A DNA stretch of 64,000 bases from S015-6 sp964384945 (GCA_964384945.1 CAYLMK010000005.1:283210-347209); one strand, 5' to 3'; numbered from the stretch's first letter, positions 1 to 9,093 are shown. Translations and numbers: made by a program. The notes: generated by a model not told the origin, from the letters alone.

Positions 1-792
1 ATGAAGAGAGAAATCGTTGACGGGACAGAGGCATGGCTTCCCATCGGCGGCCTCGAACCGGGGTTCGACGAGAACAAGCCGCCCCGCACGGAAGAGCTCA
101 TCGGAAAGGAGCTCACCTTCCTGTTCGATTCCGGCCGCGCGATCGTCCGTTACGCCTTCCCCGATGCGGGCACCCTGAAATGGGAGGCCCTTGCGGGACC
201 GGAGAAGGGATCGGGGGATGAAGAGAGATACGAGGCGATCCGGGTGGCCCCGAACATCTATTTCGTCGATTTCCTGAAGAGGAGCAGGCCGGGCCAATCG
301 GTCAACATGGCCCTGGATCTCGGCGCCGGCGCGGCAACCTTCGTCATCGGCACGCTCGTCCGGGAGGAGGGCTGCCATCGGGTCAGGCAGGCGTTCCTCC
401 ATGCAGCGGTCAACCCCTCGTCCCCGGACCAGAAGGTCATCCCCCACGAGCGGTCCACGGACATGGTCGGCAAGAGGGTCAAGTACACCTACAGCAGCAC
501 CCACGCCTACGAGCACGTCTACCTGAACGACCACCGGTACACGTGGCATTGCCTGAGCGGGCCTGAGAAGGGGCTGGCCGACACCGAACACTGTGATTGC
601 TTCAAGATCGCGCCCGACATTTACCTCTTCACTTGGTGGGAACGGGTGGTTCCGTGCGAAGCGGTCGTGATGATCAATCTCAAGGAGATGCGCTCCACCG
701 GGAAGCTCTTCGGACTGGACACGGCCTCGGGCAAGATCATCAATTTCACGATGGGCTCCTATGCCGAGCTCCTGAACGTGACCACCTACTGA
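1..792 (+). CDS. MoaF-like protein
   Basis: A 263-residue protein matching the MoaF family, with two related calycin-like halves (about residues 1-115 and 140-263). Each half carries a Leu-x-Gly-Lys element ('ELIGKELTFLFDSG' and 'DMVGKRVKYTYSS') and a Trp/Gly-rich turn ending in a 'AGPEKG' or 'SGPEKG' motif. MoaF was named from a molybdenum-related operon but its biochemical role is not established, so a cofactor role should not be assumed. It sits 20 bp before an SDR and a GMC flavoprotein on the same strand, which suggests a shared catabolic transcript. The ATG is the first base of the window, so no ribosome binding site or promoter is visible, but the N-terminus agrees with the usual family start. 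Confidence 0.8.
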   Translation: MKREIVDGTEAWLPIGGLEPGFDENKPPRTEELIGKELTFLFDSGRAIVRYAFPDAGTLKWEALAGPEKGSGDEERYEAIRVAPNIYFVDFLKRSRPGQSVNMALDLGAGAATFVIGTLVREEGCHRVRQAFLHAAVNPSSPDQKVIPHERSTDMVGKRVKYTYSSTHAYEHVYLNDHRYTWHCLSGPEKGLADTEHCDCFKIAPDIYLFTWWERVVPCEAVVMINLKEMRSTGKLFGLDTASGKIINFTMGSYAELLNVTTY

Positions 793-812
793 CGGCACCG
801 GATGGAGGAGAG

Positions 813-1616
813 ATGAAGCTGGAGGGTCGAGTCGCCCTGATTACCGGAGGGGGCACAGGCATCGGGACCGCGATCGCGAAGCGGTTCGTAGCCGAGGGGG
901 CCAAGGTCTGCATCACCGGGCGCCGCGGGGAGAAGCTCGAGCAGGTGGTTGCGGCCCTCCCTGCCGGATCCGCTGTGGCATGCGCGGGCAGCGTCACAAA
1001 CATAGGGGATGCGGAGCGGATGGTCGCGGCCGCACTCGGCCTGCCGGGCCGTTTCGATCTGCTCGTGAACAACGCAGGGATTAACTCGGTGGGCGCGGTC
1101 GCCGACCTGGACCCGCACGGCTGGCGTGAGACTCTCGACGTAAACCTCACAGGCCCGTTTCTCATGATGCGGGCCGCGATCCCGAAGATGATCGAGGAGG
1201 CGGGAGGCGGCTCGATCGTAAACATCGCCTCGGTGGGCGGCCTGCGGTGCATCCCCGATGGTGCGGCCTACTGCGTGTCCAAGGCAGGTCTCATCATGCT
1301 TTCCCGGCAGGTGGCCCTCGACTACGGGCCGAAGGGGATCCGGTCCAATGCCGTCTGCCCGGGCTGGGTGCGTACGCCGATGAGCGACCAGGAGATGGAC
1401 GAGCTCGCCTCACAGATCGGCACCGACCGGGAAGGGGCCTTCGCAAAGGTCGTGGAGGAGGTGCCCCTTCGCCGCGTCGCAAGGCCCGAGGAGATCGCCG
1501 GCGCCTGTGTCTATCTTGCAAGCGAGGAATCGGTCTTCATGACCGGGGCCGTATTGGTGATCGACGGCGGCTCGGCCGTCGTGGACGTAGGGACAATGGC
1601 GTTCCGGACAGCGTGA
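813..1616 (+). CDS. SDR family oxidoreductase
   Basis: A 267-residue classical short-chain dehydrogenase/reductase. The N-terminal Rossmann motif TGGGTGIG begins at residue 11, followed by NNAG (in 'LLVNNAGINSVG'), a catalytic Ser in 'NIASVGG' and the YxxxK pair in 'YCVSKAG'. The ATG at 813 is preceded by GGAGGAG. The open frame extends further upstream, but that part overlaps the MoaF gene and has no SDR similarity. The likely role is NAD(P)-dependent alcohol/ketone interconversion, for example of a 3-hydroxyacyl-CoA or cyclic alcohol; the substrate is not predictable. The GMC flavoprotein gene starts 22 bp downstream, so two alcohol-oxidising enzymes are probably co-expressed. Confidence 0.88.
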   Translation: MKLEGRVALITGGGTGIGTAIAKRFVAEGAKVCITGRRGEKLEQVVAALPAGSAVACAGSVTNIGDAERMVAAALGLPGRFDLLVNNAGINSVGAVADLDPHGWRETLDVNLTGPFLMMRAAIPKMIEEAGGGSIVNIASVGGLRCIPDGAAYCVSKAGLIMLSRQVALDYGPKGIRSNAVCPGWVRTPMSDQEMDELASQIGTDREGAFAKVVEEVPLRRVARPEEIAGACVYLASEESVFMTGAVLVIDGGSAVVDVGTMAFRTA

Positions 1617-1638
1617 GAAGAGACAAGGGGGATGACCC

Positions 1639-2985
1639 ATGAACGATAAGCCCCACACCACCCTGCAGGCGGATGTCGTCATCGCAGGATCGGGTCCAGG
1701 CGGGGCCACCGTGGCCCGCGAACTCGCCCGGAAGGGGAAGAAGGTCATCGTGTGCGAGGCCGGAGGCTACCACAAGTGGTTCGGCTACACTGCCTCCACG
1801 ATGAACATCCTAGAAGGGAAAGGGATGACCTTCTCCTCGGAAGGAAACTGGGTCATCTCGGCCAAGACCGCGGGCGGAGGCTCGGTGGTATACGGCGGGC
1901 TTGCCTTCAAGCCGCCGGCATGGCTCAAGGAGAAATACGGCATAGACCTTCAGGCCGAGGTGGATGAGGTGTACGAGGAGGTGCCGGTGCGGCCTCTGCC
2001 GGACACGCACATAGGCCCCGGGGCCCGGAAGATCATGCAGGCCGCCCGGAAGCTGGGTCTCGACTGGAAGCCGAACGATCGATTCATCCGGCCGGAGAAG
2101 TGCAAGCCCGACTGCGGCCGGTGCATGCACGGCTGCAAAAAAGGGGCGAAGTGGACGGCCAGGGAATACCTGGAAGAGGCGGTGCGGAACGGCGCCCGGC
2201 TCCTGCTCCAGACCAAGGTGGACCGCGTGCTGACCGAGGGCGGAAAGGCCGTGGGCGTGAGGGCAAGGTCCCGTGAGGGGTGGGTCGATATCCTGGCCGA
2301 TACGGTCATCGTGTCCGCGGGCGGGCTCGGGACGCCGCCCATCCTGCAGCGGTCCGGGCTTCATGACGCAGGGCAGCGCTTTGTCGTGGACTTCGGCCGG
2401 TTTGTCTGCGGTCCCTGCCCGACGCAGCCCTCCCGGTACCAGATCCCGGCGGCAACAGGGGTGAATCTGGCGGACGACGGCATCATCCTTGTGGACGCAA
2501 CGCCCAAGCCCCTCCTCTATGCGGCCATGCTCGGCCTGTCCGGGCCGAAAGGATGGCTCGCCATGCCCAAGGTGCTGCAGACAAAGAAGACGATCGGCAT
2601 CCTGATGATGGTCAAGGACGAACTGGAAGGCAGGGTCAACCTGGACCGATCCTTCTCCAAACCGATCGACCCGGCGAGCTGGTCCAAGCTCAACAAGGGG
2701 ACCGTTCTCGCAGAGGAAATCCTTCAGGGCGCAGGGGTGAGACGCAAGGATATCGTCACGACAACCGCCTTCGCGGCCCATCAGCTCGGTTCCGTTCGCA
2801 TCGGCGGTCTGCTGGACAAGAACTGCCGGACCCCGATTCCCGGCTGCTACTGCATGGATGCCAGCGTTATCCCGGAGGAATGGGGCCTGCCCCCTATGGT
2901 GACGATCGTGGCCCTGGGAAAACGGCTGGCAAGGCACCTTTCAGCAACCGTGGAAACGAAGTCCGCAGTGCAGAAACCCGCCTGA
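1639..2985 (+). CDS. GMC-type FAD-dependent oxidoreductase with Cys cluster
   Basis: A 448-residue flavoprotein. The FAD-binding motif GSGPGGATVARELARKG lies at about residues 17-33, and the C-terminal GMC-type segment ('MDASVIPEEWGLPP') supplies the second FAD contact region. Between them is a cysteine cluster C155-x3-C159-x2-C162-x3-C166, consistent with an Fe-S cluster and absent from classic GMC alcohol oxidases. Such proteins would oxidise an alcohol and could pass electrons through the cluster instead of to oxygen (inference). A close paralogue lies at 26059-27402, inside the reductase island, with the same cluster and the same flanking RPEKCKPDC sequence. It follows an SDR by 22 bp. 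The natural substrate is unknown. Confidence 0.85.
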   Translation: MNDKPHTTLQADVVIAGSGPGGATVARELARKGKKVIVCEAGGYHKWFGYTASTMNILEGKGMTFSSEGNWVISAKTAGGGSVVYGGLAFKPPAWLKEKYGIDLQAEVDEVYEEVPVRPLPDTHIGPGARKIMQAARKLGLDWKPNDRFIRPEKCKPDCGRCMHGCKKGAKWTAREYLEEAVRNGARLLLQTKVDRVLTEGGKAVGVRARSREGWVDILADTVIVSAGGLGTPPILQRSGLHDAGQRFVVDFGRFVCGPCPTQPSRYQIPAATGVNLADDGIILVDATPKPLLYAAMLGLSGPKGWLAMPKVLQTKKTIGILMMVKDELEGRVNLDRSFSKPIDPASWSKLNKGTVLAEEILQGAGVRRKDIVTTTAFAAHQLGSVRIGGLLDKNCRTPIPGCYCMDASVIPEEWGLPPMVTIVALGKRLARHLSATVETKSAVQKPA

Positions 2986-3169
2986 CCGCGGGTCCCAGAG
3001 ACGAACAGGCCCTCCCGGAGCATCGCTGCGGGTGCAAATCCTGACGGTTCTGGAACTCTGGACCGTTCCAAAAAGACGCTTTCAAAGAATAGGGATCTCC
3101 AACCGCAGAACGCCCTGACAAGACAGTGGAGGCCTTCTGCCGCCCGCACCCGCGCAGTTTTCTTCGCGC

Positions 3170-3199
3170 TTGACACCGTGAGGCGACTCCCCCTATATT
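3170..3199 (+). promoter_or_regulatory. Sigma-70-type promoter for aquaporin gene
   Basis: TTGACA (3170-3175), an 18-bp spacer, then TATATT (3194-3199). It lies about 100 bp upstream of the aquaporin start codon in the 318-bp gap after the GMC gene, and nothing else is evident in that gap. The -35 box is perfect and the -10 box matches 5 of 6. Confidence 0.6.
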
Positions 3200-3303
3200 C
3201 CGGGCGGGGAGAAGCGCTTTTTCATGCTTTTCGGCTTCCTTCCGGTTCCGGCAGCTCTGACCGAATCTCCCGAACCTCACTCCAAAACCAGGAGGAGACT
3301 GCC

Positions 3304-3984
3304 ATGAAGAAGTATTTCGCGGAGTGCATCGGAACCTTCACGCTGGTGCTTTTCGGATGCGGGGCCGCCGTGATTGCAGGGACCAGCGTGGGCGTGCTGG
3401 GCATCGCCTTTGCCTTCGGCTTTGCCCTGATCGCGATGGCTTACGGAATCGGCCCGATCTCGGGATGCCACATCAACCCGGCGGTGAGCCTGGGGGTGTT
3501 CACGGCAGGAAGGATGAACGCACAGGACCTGATCGGATACATCGTGGCCCAGATCGTGGGTGCGATCCTGGCGGCCACGGTCCTGGCGGTGATCCAGTCC
3601 GGAATCGCGGGGGGATACGAGATTGCGGGAGGCCGCCTTGGACAGAACGGGTGGGGGCCGGGCTACATGAAGGAATACAATCTCACCGCGGCCGCCGTCT
3701 TCGAGTTCGTGGCCACCCTGCTGTTCGTCATCGCCATCCTGGGATCCACACAGGCCAAGGCGCCCGCCCAGATCGCAGGGCTCGCCATCGGCATTACCCT
3801 GGTCGTGATTCACATCGTCGGCATCAACGTGACCGGGGTATCGGTCAACCCGGCCCGCAGCCTCGGGCCCGCCCTGCTTGTCGGAGGCAAGGCGATGGCC
3901 CAGGTCTGGCTCTTCCTCGTCATCCCGAGCCTGGCCGGCATCGTGGCCGGGATCCTCTTCCGGACAAAGGCCCTGGAGGCATAG
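3304..3984 (+). CDS. aqpZ: Aquaporin, MIP family
   Basis: A 226-residue major intrinsic protein with six hydrophobic segments and both NPA boxes ('CHINPAVSLG' and 'SVNPARSLG'). The residue after the second box is Ser (NPARS) rather than the Asp of glycerol facilitators, and a Phe-rich TM2 plus a His in 'VIHIVG' agree with a water-type selectivity filter. It should therefore be an inner-membrane water channel. The reading frame is open upstream of 3304, but the ATG after 'aggaggactgcc' is the natural start, with a good Shine-Dalgarno sequence. It has its own promoter at 3170-3199. The crotonase gene starts 30 bp downstream and may be co-transcribed. Confidence 0.9.
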   Translation: MKKYFAECIGTFTLVLFGCGAAVIAGTSVGVLGIAFAFGFALIAMAYGIGPISGCHINPAVSLGVFTAGRMNAQDLIGYIVAQIVGAILAATVLAVIQSGIAGGYEIAGGRLGQNGWGPGYMKEYNLTAAAVFEFVATLLFVIAILGSTQAKAPAQIAGLAIGITLVVIHIVGINVTGVSVNPARSLGPALLVGGKAMAQVWLFLVIPSLAGIVAGILFRTKALEA

Positions 3985-4014
3985 AAAGCGCACCGTCGAA
4001 GACGCCGCGGAGAC

Positions 4015-4806
4015 ATGAGCATGAGAAACTACGAAACCCTCCTGTGTGAGCAGTCGGGCGAGGTCCTCACGGTCGCCCTGAACCGGCCGAAGTTGAACCT
4101 CTTCAACATGAAGATGATCGAGGAGCTGATCGAGGTCTGGCATTCCCTGCGCACGAACCGCACCGTTCGATTCGTGATTCTCACCGCACGGGGGGACCAC
4201 TTCTCCGCGGGCGCCGACCTGAAACAGATCCACGAAAACGATTTCACGGCCGAGGACGCGCGCTACCAGCAGCTCCTCGGCCACGAGCTGATGAGAAGCC
4301 TGGAAAACCTCGAGCAGGTCACCGTGGCCTCCCTGCGGGGGGTGGTCTGCGGGGCGGGCATGGCCGTGGCGCAGGCCTGCGACTTCCGGATCATGGCCGA
4401 GGATAGCTACTACATTGTCCCGGAAACGCTCGTGGGCACTTACTACACGTGGGGCTGCACGCCCAGGCTGGTCCGGATGGTGGGCGCTTCCAAGGCAATG
4501 GAGATCATCATGACCTGCGACCCCGTCCCGGCCCGGGAGGCCTACCGGCTCAACCTGGCCAACCAGGTGGTGCCGAAGGAGGCCTTAGAGGAGGCCACCC
4601 GGGCCTTTGTCGCCAAGATCGCGTCGAGAAGCCCGGCCTGCGTCCGGATCACGAAGAAGATCGCCCTCGGGGCCTCCATGGAAGGCTTCGGCAACATGTT
4701 CGTCTGCGAGCCGGAACTGATGCAGGGGGTGGTCTACACCGGGGAGACACGGGAGGGGATCAGCGCCTTCCTGGAGAAGAGGCCCCCGAAATACGGAGAG
4801 CGGTAG
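4015..4806 (+). CDS. Enoyl-CoA hydratase/isomerase family protein (one-Glu type)
   Basis: A 263-residue crotonase-fold protein. The oxyanion-hole segments are visible as 'HFSAGADLKQI' and 'RGVVCGAGMAVAQACD'. The first catalytic Glu of enoyl-CoA hydratase (in the usual GGGCELAM context) is replaced by Ala in this protein, while the second Glu is kept in 'VPETLVGT'. This pattern fits an isomerase or another acyl-CoA transformation better than a classical hydratase, but the reaction cannot be fixed from sequence. Two ATGs lie six bases apart (4015 and 4021); the first is used here. It lies downstream of the aquaporin gene and upstream of two acyl-CoA dehydrogenases. Confidence 0.8.
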   Translation: MSMRNYETLLCEQSGEVLTVALNRPKLNLFNMKMIEELIEVWHSLRTNRTVRFVILTARGDHFSAGADLKQIHENDFTAEDARYQQLLGHELMRSLENLEQVTVASLRGVVCGAGMAVAQACDFRIMAEDSYYIVPETLVGTYYTWGCTPRLVRMVGASKAMEIIMTCDPVPAREAYRLNLANQVVPKEALEEATRAFVAKIASRSPACVRITKKIALGASMEGFGNMFVCEPELMQGVVYTGETREGISAFLEKRPPKYGER

Positions 4807-4856
4807 GCGTCGGTTGTGACCGGATGTCGGCTCTGGAACTTCTGCCTTCTTTCTCG

Positions 4857-4877
4857 ATGCCGGATCAGGTCCGGCAT
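4857..4877. repeat. REP-like palindrome in a 342-bp gap
   Basis: ATGCCGGA and TCCGGCAT form a perfect 8-bp stem around a 5-base loop, with flanks of the type common in bacterial REP elements. It lies 50 bp after the crotonase stop and could act as a transcription attenuator or mRNA stabiliser. The rest of the gap (4807-5148) shows only the AAAGGAGGA ribosome binding site at 5131-5139. Confidence 0.5.
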
Positions 4878-5148
4878 GACGATGCGCAAGAGTCTTGTGA
4901 GACGGGAAGGCGCCCGACGCAAGGCTCCACCCTTCGCTTCCCGAATCGACGGAACGCTCCCCAGGAGGCGCCGCACAGGATAGAAGGACGCCCCGTTCTC
5001 TACCGGACCGGTAGGTGACATCCCCTCGATCTCCGTCGCTCCTATAGAAATCGGCAGCCGTATTCGCTAGTATAGTCGGCCTGAAGCCGGAGGCCGGCCC
5101 CACCGCTCCCCTCCCTTCCCGCTGCACACGCAAAGGAGGATTTTGCTT

Positions 5149-6315
5149 ATGGACTTCAGCTTTTCGCCGGAAGAAGAACGACTGTTGGAGGAGGTCCGCG
5201 CCTTCCTCAAGACCGAGGTCACCGACGCCCTGCTCTCCGAGTCCCAGAAACTGGGTCACATTTACGGGGGACAGGAGGGACGCAAGTTCATCCGGAAGTT
5301 CGCGTCCCACGGGTGGCTCACGCCCAACTGGCCCCCCGAGTACGGGGGGCTGGGCACATCGGCCGCCGTGGCATTCGCCATACGGGAGGAGATGGCGTAC
5401 GTGGGCACGCCCCTGATCTTCGTCGCCGCCCACATGGCGGGCCCCACGATCATGCACTTCGGAAGCCAGGCGATGAAGGACAAGTGGCTTCTGCCCATCG
5501 CGCGGGGAGAGGTCGAGTTCTGCCTCGGCTACACCGAACCCCAAGCCGGCTCGGACCTCGGGGCTCTCAACATCCGCGCCGTCGACAAGGGGGATTACTT
5601 CCTGCTCAACGGCCAGAAGACCTTCAACACCCACGCGCACGTGGCCGACTATCACTGGCTCGGGACGATCACGGACCCGGACGCGAAGAAGTACCGCAAC
5701 ATGTCGCTCATGATCGTGGATCTGAAGAGCCCGGGCATCACGATTCGGCCCCTCATCACCATGGCCGGCTGGCAGACGAACGAGGTCTACTACGATGACG
5801 TGATCGTGCCCAAGGAAAACCTGGTGGGCGAGCTGAACGCAGGGTTCTTCTACGTGATGCACGCCCTGGACTACGAGAGGATGTTTCCCCTGGCCGTCTA
5901 CGGACGGCTTCTCGACGAGGTCGTCGAATACGCCCGAACCAAGAAGGTGAACGGCCGGCCCCTGTCCAAGGATCCGATCGTGCGGCAGAAGCTCGCCCAG
6001 ATGAGGATCGAGCTCGAGGCGAACCGCCATCTGTATTACCGGCTCGCCCACATGCTCGACAGCGGGCAGGTTCCGAACTATCAGGCATCCATGCAGAAGC
6101 TCTTCGCCACAGAGACGGCCCAGCACATCGCCAACACCGGGATGGAGGTCCTGGGCATGTTCGCTCAACTGAAGACGGACTCCAAATGGGCCGCCCTGGC
6201 CGGAAAGGCGGAGAAGTTCTACCGGACGAGCGTGGTGGAGACGATCTATGCCGGAACCTCGGAGGTCCAGAGGGGCATCATCGCCCTGAGAGGCCTCGAT
6301 CTTCCGCGCAAGTAA
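5149..6315 (+). CDS. Acyl-CoA dehydrogenase, candidate alpha subunit of a heteromer
   Basis: A 388-residue FAD-dependent acyl-CoA dehydrogenase. It has the N-terminal helical domain, the FAD/substrate signature 'LGYTEPQAGSDLGAL' (about residues 126-140) and a C-terminal 'YAGTSEVQRG' segment. The usual catalytic Glu before GTSE is Ala, but Glu243 in 'LDYERM' matches the alternative base position of isovaleryl-CoA dehydrogenase (Glu254). The next gene, 15 bp on, is a second divergent dehydrogenase. In actinobacterial steroid pathways such adjacent pairs form alpha2beta2 enzymes, and the same is proposed here by inference. The ATG at 5149 is preferred over a TTG at 5143 because it sits 9 bp after AAAGGAGGA. 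Confidence 0.85.
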   Translation: MDFSFSPEEERLLEEVRAFLKTEVTDALLSESQKLGHIYGGQEGRKFIRKFASHGWLTPNWPPEYGGLGTSAAVAFAIREEMAYVGTPLIFVAAHMAGPTIMHFGSQAMKDKWLLPIARGEVEFCLGYTEPQAGSDLGALNIRAVDKGDYFLLNGQKTFNTHAHVADYHWLGTITDPDAKKYRNMSLMIVDLKSPGITIRPLITMAGWQTNEVYYDDVIVPKENLVGELNAGFFYVMHALDYERMFPLAVYGRLLDEVVEYARTKKVNGRPLSKDPIVRQKLAQMRIELEANRHLYYRLAHMLDSGQVPNYQASMQKLFATETAQHIANTGMEVLGMFAQLKTDSKWAALAGKAEKFYRTSVVETIYAGTSEVQRGIIALRGLDLPRK

Positions 6316-6330
6316 TCAGGGGGGAGAGCC

Positions 6331-7455
6331 ATGAACTACGAGCTGAACGAAGACCAGAGAATTATCAAAGAGTCGGCACACAGGCTCCTCGCAGAGGCGT
6401 GCCCCTCGGATTTCGTACGCAGGATGGCCCAGGACGAGAAAGGATTCACGGCAGAGCTCTGGAACAGCATGGCCGAGCTGGGATGGATGGGGCTCCCCTT
6501 CCCGGAGGAGTACGGCGGTTCCGGTATGAGCTTTCTCGACCTCGCCGTCATCCTGACCGAGATGGGCTACTTCTGCACCCCGGGCCCCTTCTTCTCCACG
6601 GTCGTTCTGGGGGGCCTGACCGTCCTCGAGGTGGGGTCGGAGGAACAGAAGAGGGCGATCCTGCCGGAAGTCGCCGCCGGAAAGCGCTTTCTGACCCTTG
6701 CGTGGCTGGAGGAAGAGGGCGTCTTCCAGCCCCAGGCGATCCGGCTGACCGCGGATCTCCAGGCAGACCAATACCTCCTTTCCGGCACGAAGCTTTTTGT
6801 CCCGGACGCTCACGTGGCGGATACGATCCTCTGCGCGGCCCGGACAGGCAAGCCCCCGAAGGCGATCAGCCTGTTTCTGGTCGATGCGAAGCAGCCCGGG
6901 ATCCGTATCACTCCCCTTCACACCGTGGCGGACGACAAGCAGTTCGAGGTCGCCTTCGACCGTGTGCCGGTGCCGGAGAGCGGGATCCTCGGCAAGGCGG
7001 GAAAGGGCTGGCCGGTTCTCCACAACACCCTGCTCAGGGCCGCTGTGGGCAAGTGCGCGGAGATGGACGGAGCGTCCCGGAAGGCCCTCGAGTTCGCGGT
7101 CGGTTATGCGAAGGAGCGGGTTCAGTTCGGCAAGCTCATCGGAACCTTTCAGGCGATCCAGCAGCACTGCGCCGACATGCTGACCCTCGCGGACACGATC
7201 CACTTCATGACCTGTCACGCGGCCTGGAAGATCGCCGCCGGGCCTCCCTTCGACCAGGAGGCCTCCATGTGCAAGGCCTGGGTCAGCCAGAACCACCGCA
7301 AGCTGGTGGCCCTGGCCCATCAGGTCCTGGGCGGCATTGGGTTCATGGAGGAGCACGACCTTCAAATCTACTTCCGGCGGGCCAAGGCTGCGGAACTGGC
7401 CTTCGGCGATGCCGATCTTCACCGGGAGAGGGTCGCGCAGGCCATGGGGCTTTAG
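6331..7455 (+). CDS. Acyl-CoA dehydrogenase, candidate partner subunit
   Basis: A 374-residue acyl-CoA dehydrogenase-like protein. The N-terminal domain includes 'EYGGSGMSFLDLAV', and the C-terminal domain includes 'QVLGGIGFMEEHDLQIYFRR', a tail typical of the second member of two-gene FadE pairs. The usual acyl-CoA dehydrogenase motif near residues 120-135 is poorly conserved ('LAWLEEEGVFQPQ'), as is often seen in the non-catalytic or FAD-sharing partner of heteromeric enzymes. It starts 15 bp after the preceding dehydrogenase with a GGGGGGAGAG ribosome binding site, so translation is probably coupled. It would act on an acyl-CoA whose alpha,beta bond lies in a ring or side chain (inference). 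Confidence 0.83.
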   Translation: MNYELNEDQRIIKESAHRLLAEACPSDFVRRMAQDEKGFTAELWNSMAELGWMGLPFPEEYGGSGMSFLDLAVILTEMGYFCTPGPFFSTVVLGGLTVLEVGSEEQKRAILPEVAAGKRFLTLAWLEEEGVFQPQAIRLTADLQADQYLLSGTKLFVPDAHVADTILCAARTGKPPKAISLFLVDAKQPGIRITPLHTVADDKQFEVAFDRVPVPESGILGKAGKGWPVLHNTLLRAAVGKCAEMDGASRKALEFAVGYAKERVQFGKLIGTFQAIQQHCADMLTLADTIHFMTCHAAWKIAAGPPFDQEASMCKAWVSQNHRKLVALAHQVLGGIGFMEEHDLQIYFRRAKAAELAFGDADLHRERVAQAMGL

Positions 7456-7601
7456 TCCTGCGCTGTCCCTTCGGACCGAACAGGATCGAGCCGGATTGAC
7501 GCCTCCGGTGGGGAAAAGGCGGGGAGCTAACAGCTAATACCTAACGGCTGTCGCTTGCTCCGAGGGCGAGGAAGATAGACGCAAGCCGGGGAGGAGCCCC
7601 T

Positions 7602-8612
7602 GTGACGACGCAGAAAACGAAAGTAGACACCGTACGCCTTCAGAACCTGAGTTACGGACACAAGCAGGCGGCCGCGCTCCGCGCCGCGATCGAGCTCGAC
7701 CTCTTCACGCGCCTTTCGGAAGGGGCTTCGCGCATCCCGGAGATCGCCGCGAAGGTCGGCATCACGGAACTCAATGCGGAGAGGCTCGCGGTCGCCTGCA
7801 CGGCCCTGGGGCTCCTCGAGAAGGAAGCGGACCGCTACCGAAACGCCCCGGACGTCGAGCGCTTCCTCGTAAAGGGGAAGATGACCTACATCGGCCCCTG
7901 GATCCTCTTCAACGGGTGGGATTTCGAACAGTGGAAGAACCTGGCCGGCATCATGAAGTCGAACGAGCCGCCCCGGGTGCTCGGTCTGTACGAATCGCTG
8001 GACGACGACATGGCCCGGGTCTACCATGACGCCACCTATACGGTCGGCCTGGGCGCGGGCATGCTCTTCGCCCGGGACGTGGATCTGAGCCGCCGAACGC
8101 TCATCCTCGACCTGGGCGGAGGCTCGGGCGCCTACTGCATCGCCGCCCTGCAGAAGTATCCTCATCTGCGCGCGATCGTCATGGATTTCGCGCCGGTGTG
8201 CAAGATCGCCCAAGGCTTCATCTCCCAATGGAAACTGCAAGACAAGATCTCCACCCTGCCCGGAGACTTCACGAGCGATCCCCTCCCCTCCGGCGCGGAC
8301 GTGATGATCATGGCGAGCAACCTGCCCCAGTACAACGAGGAGGTGCTGGGAAGGGTCCTGAGGAAGGCATACGCTGCCATGGCTCCGGGCGGGGAGTACC
8401 ACGTCTGCGGCGAAACCCTGGACAACGACAAGTGCGGGCCCGTGGGCCCTGCCCTGTGGGGCCTTCACGAGGCGCTTTTCGGGAGCCACGGGCGGGCCCA
8501 CTCTGAAGAAGAGGTTGTCGGCTACCTGGAGAAGGCCGGCTTCGTCGACGCCCGGGTGCACCCCTTCGTTCCCGGGTCGCTCACGCGGATCACGGCCTAC
8601 AAGCCGAAATAG
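7602..8612 (+). CDS. SAM-dependent methyltransferase, O-methyltransferase type
   Basis: A 336-residue protein with an N-terminal winged-helix dimerisation domain (about residues 10-95: 'AAALRAAIELDLFTRL', 'LTALGLLEK'-like segment) and a C-terminal Rossmann SAM-binding domain with motif I 'LILDLGGGSGAYCIAALQ'. This is the architecture of family 2 O-methyltransferases such as those acting on hydroxyneurosporene or phenolic compounds. The catalytic His of plant-type O-methyltransferases is not obvious, so the acceptor and even the methylated atom remain unknown. The start codon is GTG, with GGGGAGGAG 5 bp upstream. It is the last gene of the plus-strand group, and the DNA after it is degenerate. 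Confidence 0.82.
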   Translation: MTTQKTKVDTVRLQNLSYGHKQAAALRAAIELDLFTRLSEGASRIPEIAAKVGITELNAERLAVACTALGLLEKEADRYRNAPDVERFLVKGKMTYIGPWILFNGWDFEQWKNLAGIMKSNEPPRVLGLYESLDDDMARVYHDATYTVGLGAGMLFARDVDLSRRTLILDLGGGSGAYCIAALQKYPHLRAIVMDFAPVCKIAQGFISQWKLQDKISTLPGDFTSDPLPSGADVMIMASNLPQYNEEVLGRVLRKAYAAMAPGGEYHVCGETLDNDKCGPVGPALWGLHEALFGSHGRAHSEEEVVGYLEKAGFVDARVHPFVPGSLTRITAYKPK

Positions 8613-8766
8613 AAGGTCATAGGCCGGGAGCCAGACCCATCTTTTCACCTGCCTTGGCCCGCGTCAGAGCGAACTGGCGCCGAGCCGGAGCAACGCCCTC
8701 CAAGAACACGAGGTCAGCACCATAGATTGGGTGCCCCCACAGTTCGTCCGCCCGATCATAGGCCTG

Positions 8767-9093
8767 TTATCTTCCCTCCGCGTCCGGATCACGGTCCGTC
8801 GATAGTGACGAATACTCGCCGAGGATCCTCTGGAGCGGTTCGAGAAGAACCCTGCGATCTTCCTCATGGAGCCTGCCCAGTTTCCGAAGCGCGATATTCT
8901 TCTCAATTGCAGTTACGACGGGTTTGACCACGGAGGGCTTGAGAAGGCCTGCTTTCTGCCAATGCCCGACTGGACATTCCCCAAGGCCGGTGCCGGGCCT
9001 CACCCGACTGGTCACGGCCAGAGGCATCAAGTCCGGCCGTTCGAGGCTGTACGCAGAAGAACTGACGACCACAGCCGGGCGCTTCTTGAATGA
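8767..9093 (-). pseudogene. MazF/PemK-type toxin, N-terminus lost
   Basis: The minus strand reads from an in-frame stop (9094-9096) straight into 'SFKKRPAVVVSSSAYSLERP', continuing through 'LLKPSVVKPVVTAIEKN' and 'LRKLGRLHEEDRR' to a stop at 8767. These blocks are the central and C-terminal parts of MazF/PemK endoribonuclease toxins of about 110 residues. Roughly the first 15-20 residues, including the start codon and the GD/E-V-W-L strand, are absent and replaced by IS91-type sequence. No antitoxin gene is recognisable next to it. A second, shorter copy of its C-terminal part lies at 35602-35766. It is very probably inactive. Confidence 0.65.
8814..8978. repeat. 165-bp repeat, copy 1 (partner 35602-35766)
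   Basis: These 165 bases reappear in the same orientation at 35602-35766 with 7 mismatches and no indels (about 96% identity). The repeat covers the C-terminal half of the MazF-like toxin on the minus strand. It is bounded by IS91-type relics here and by an IS21-type end at the other copy. Confidence 0.9.

Noticed and set aside
5143..5148. TTG start for the first acyl-CoA dehydrogenase
   Set aside because: Only 3-4 bases separate it from GGAGGA; the ATG at 5149 has normal spacing and fits the family N-terminus.
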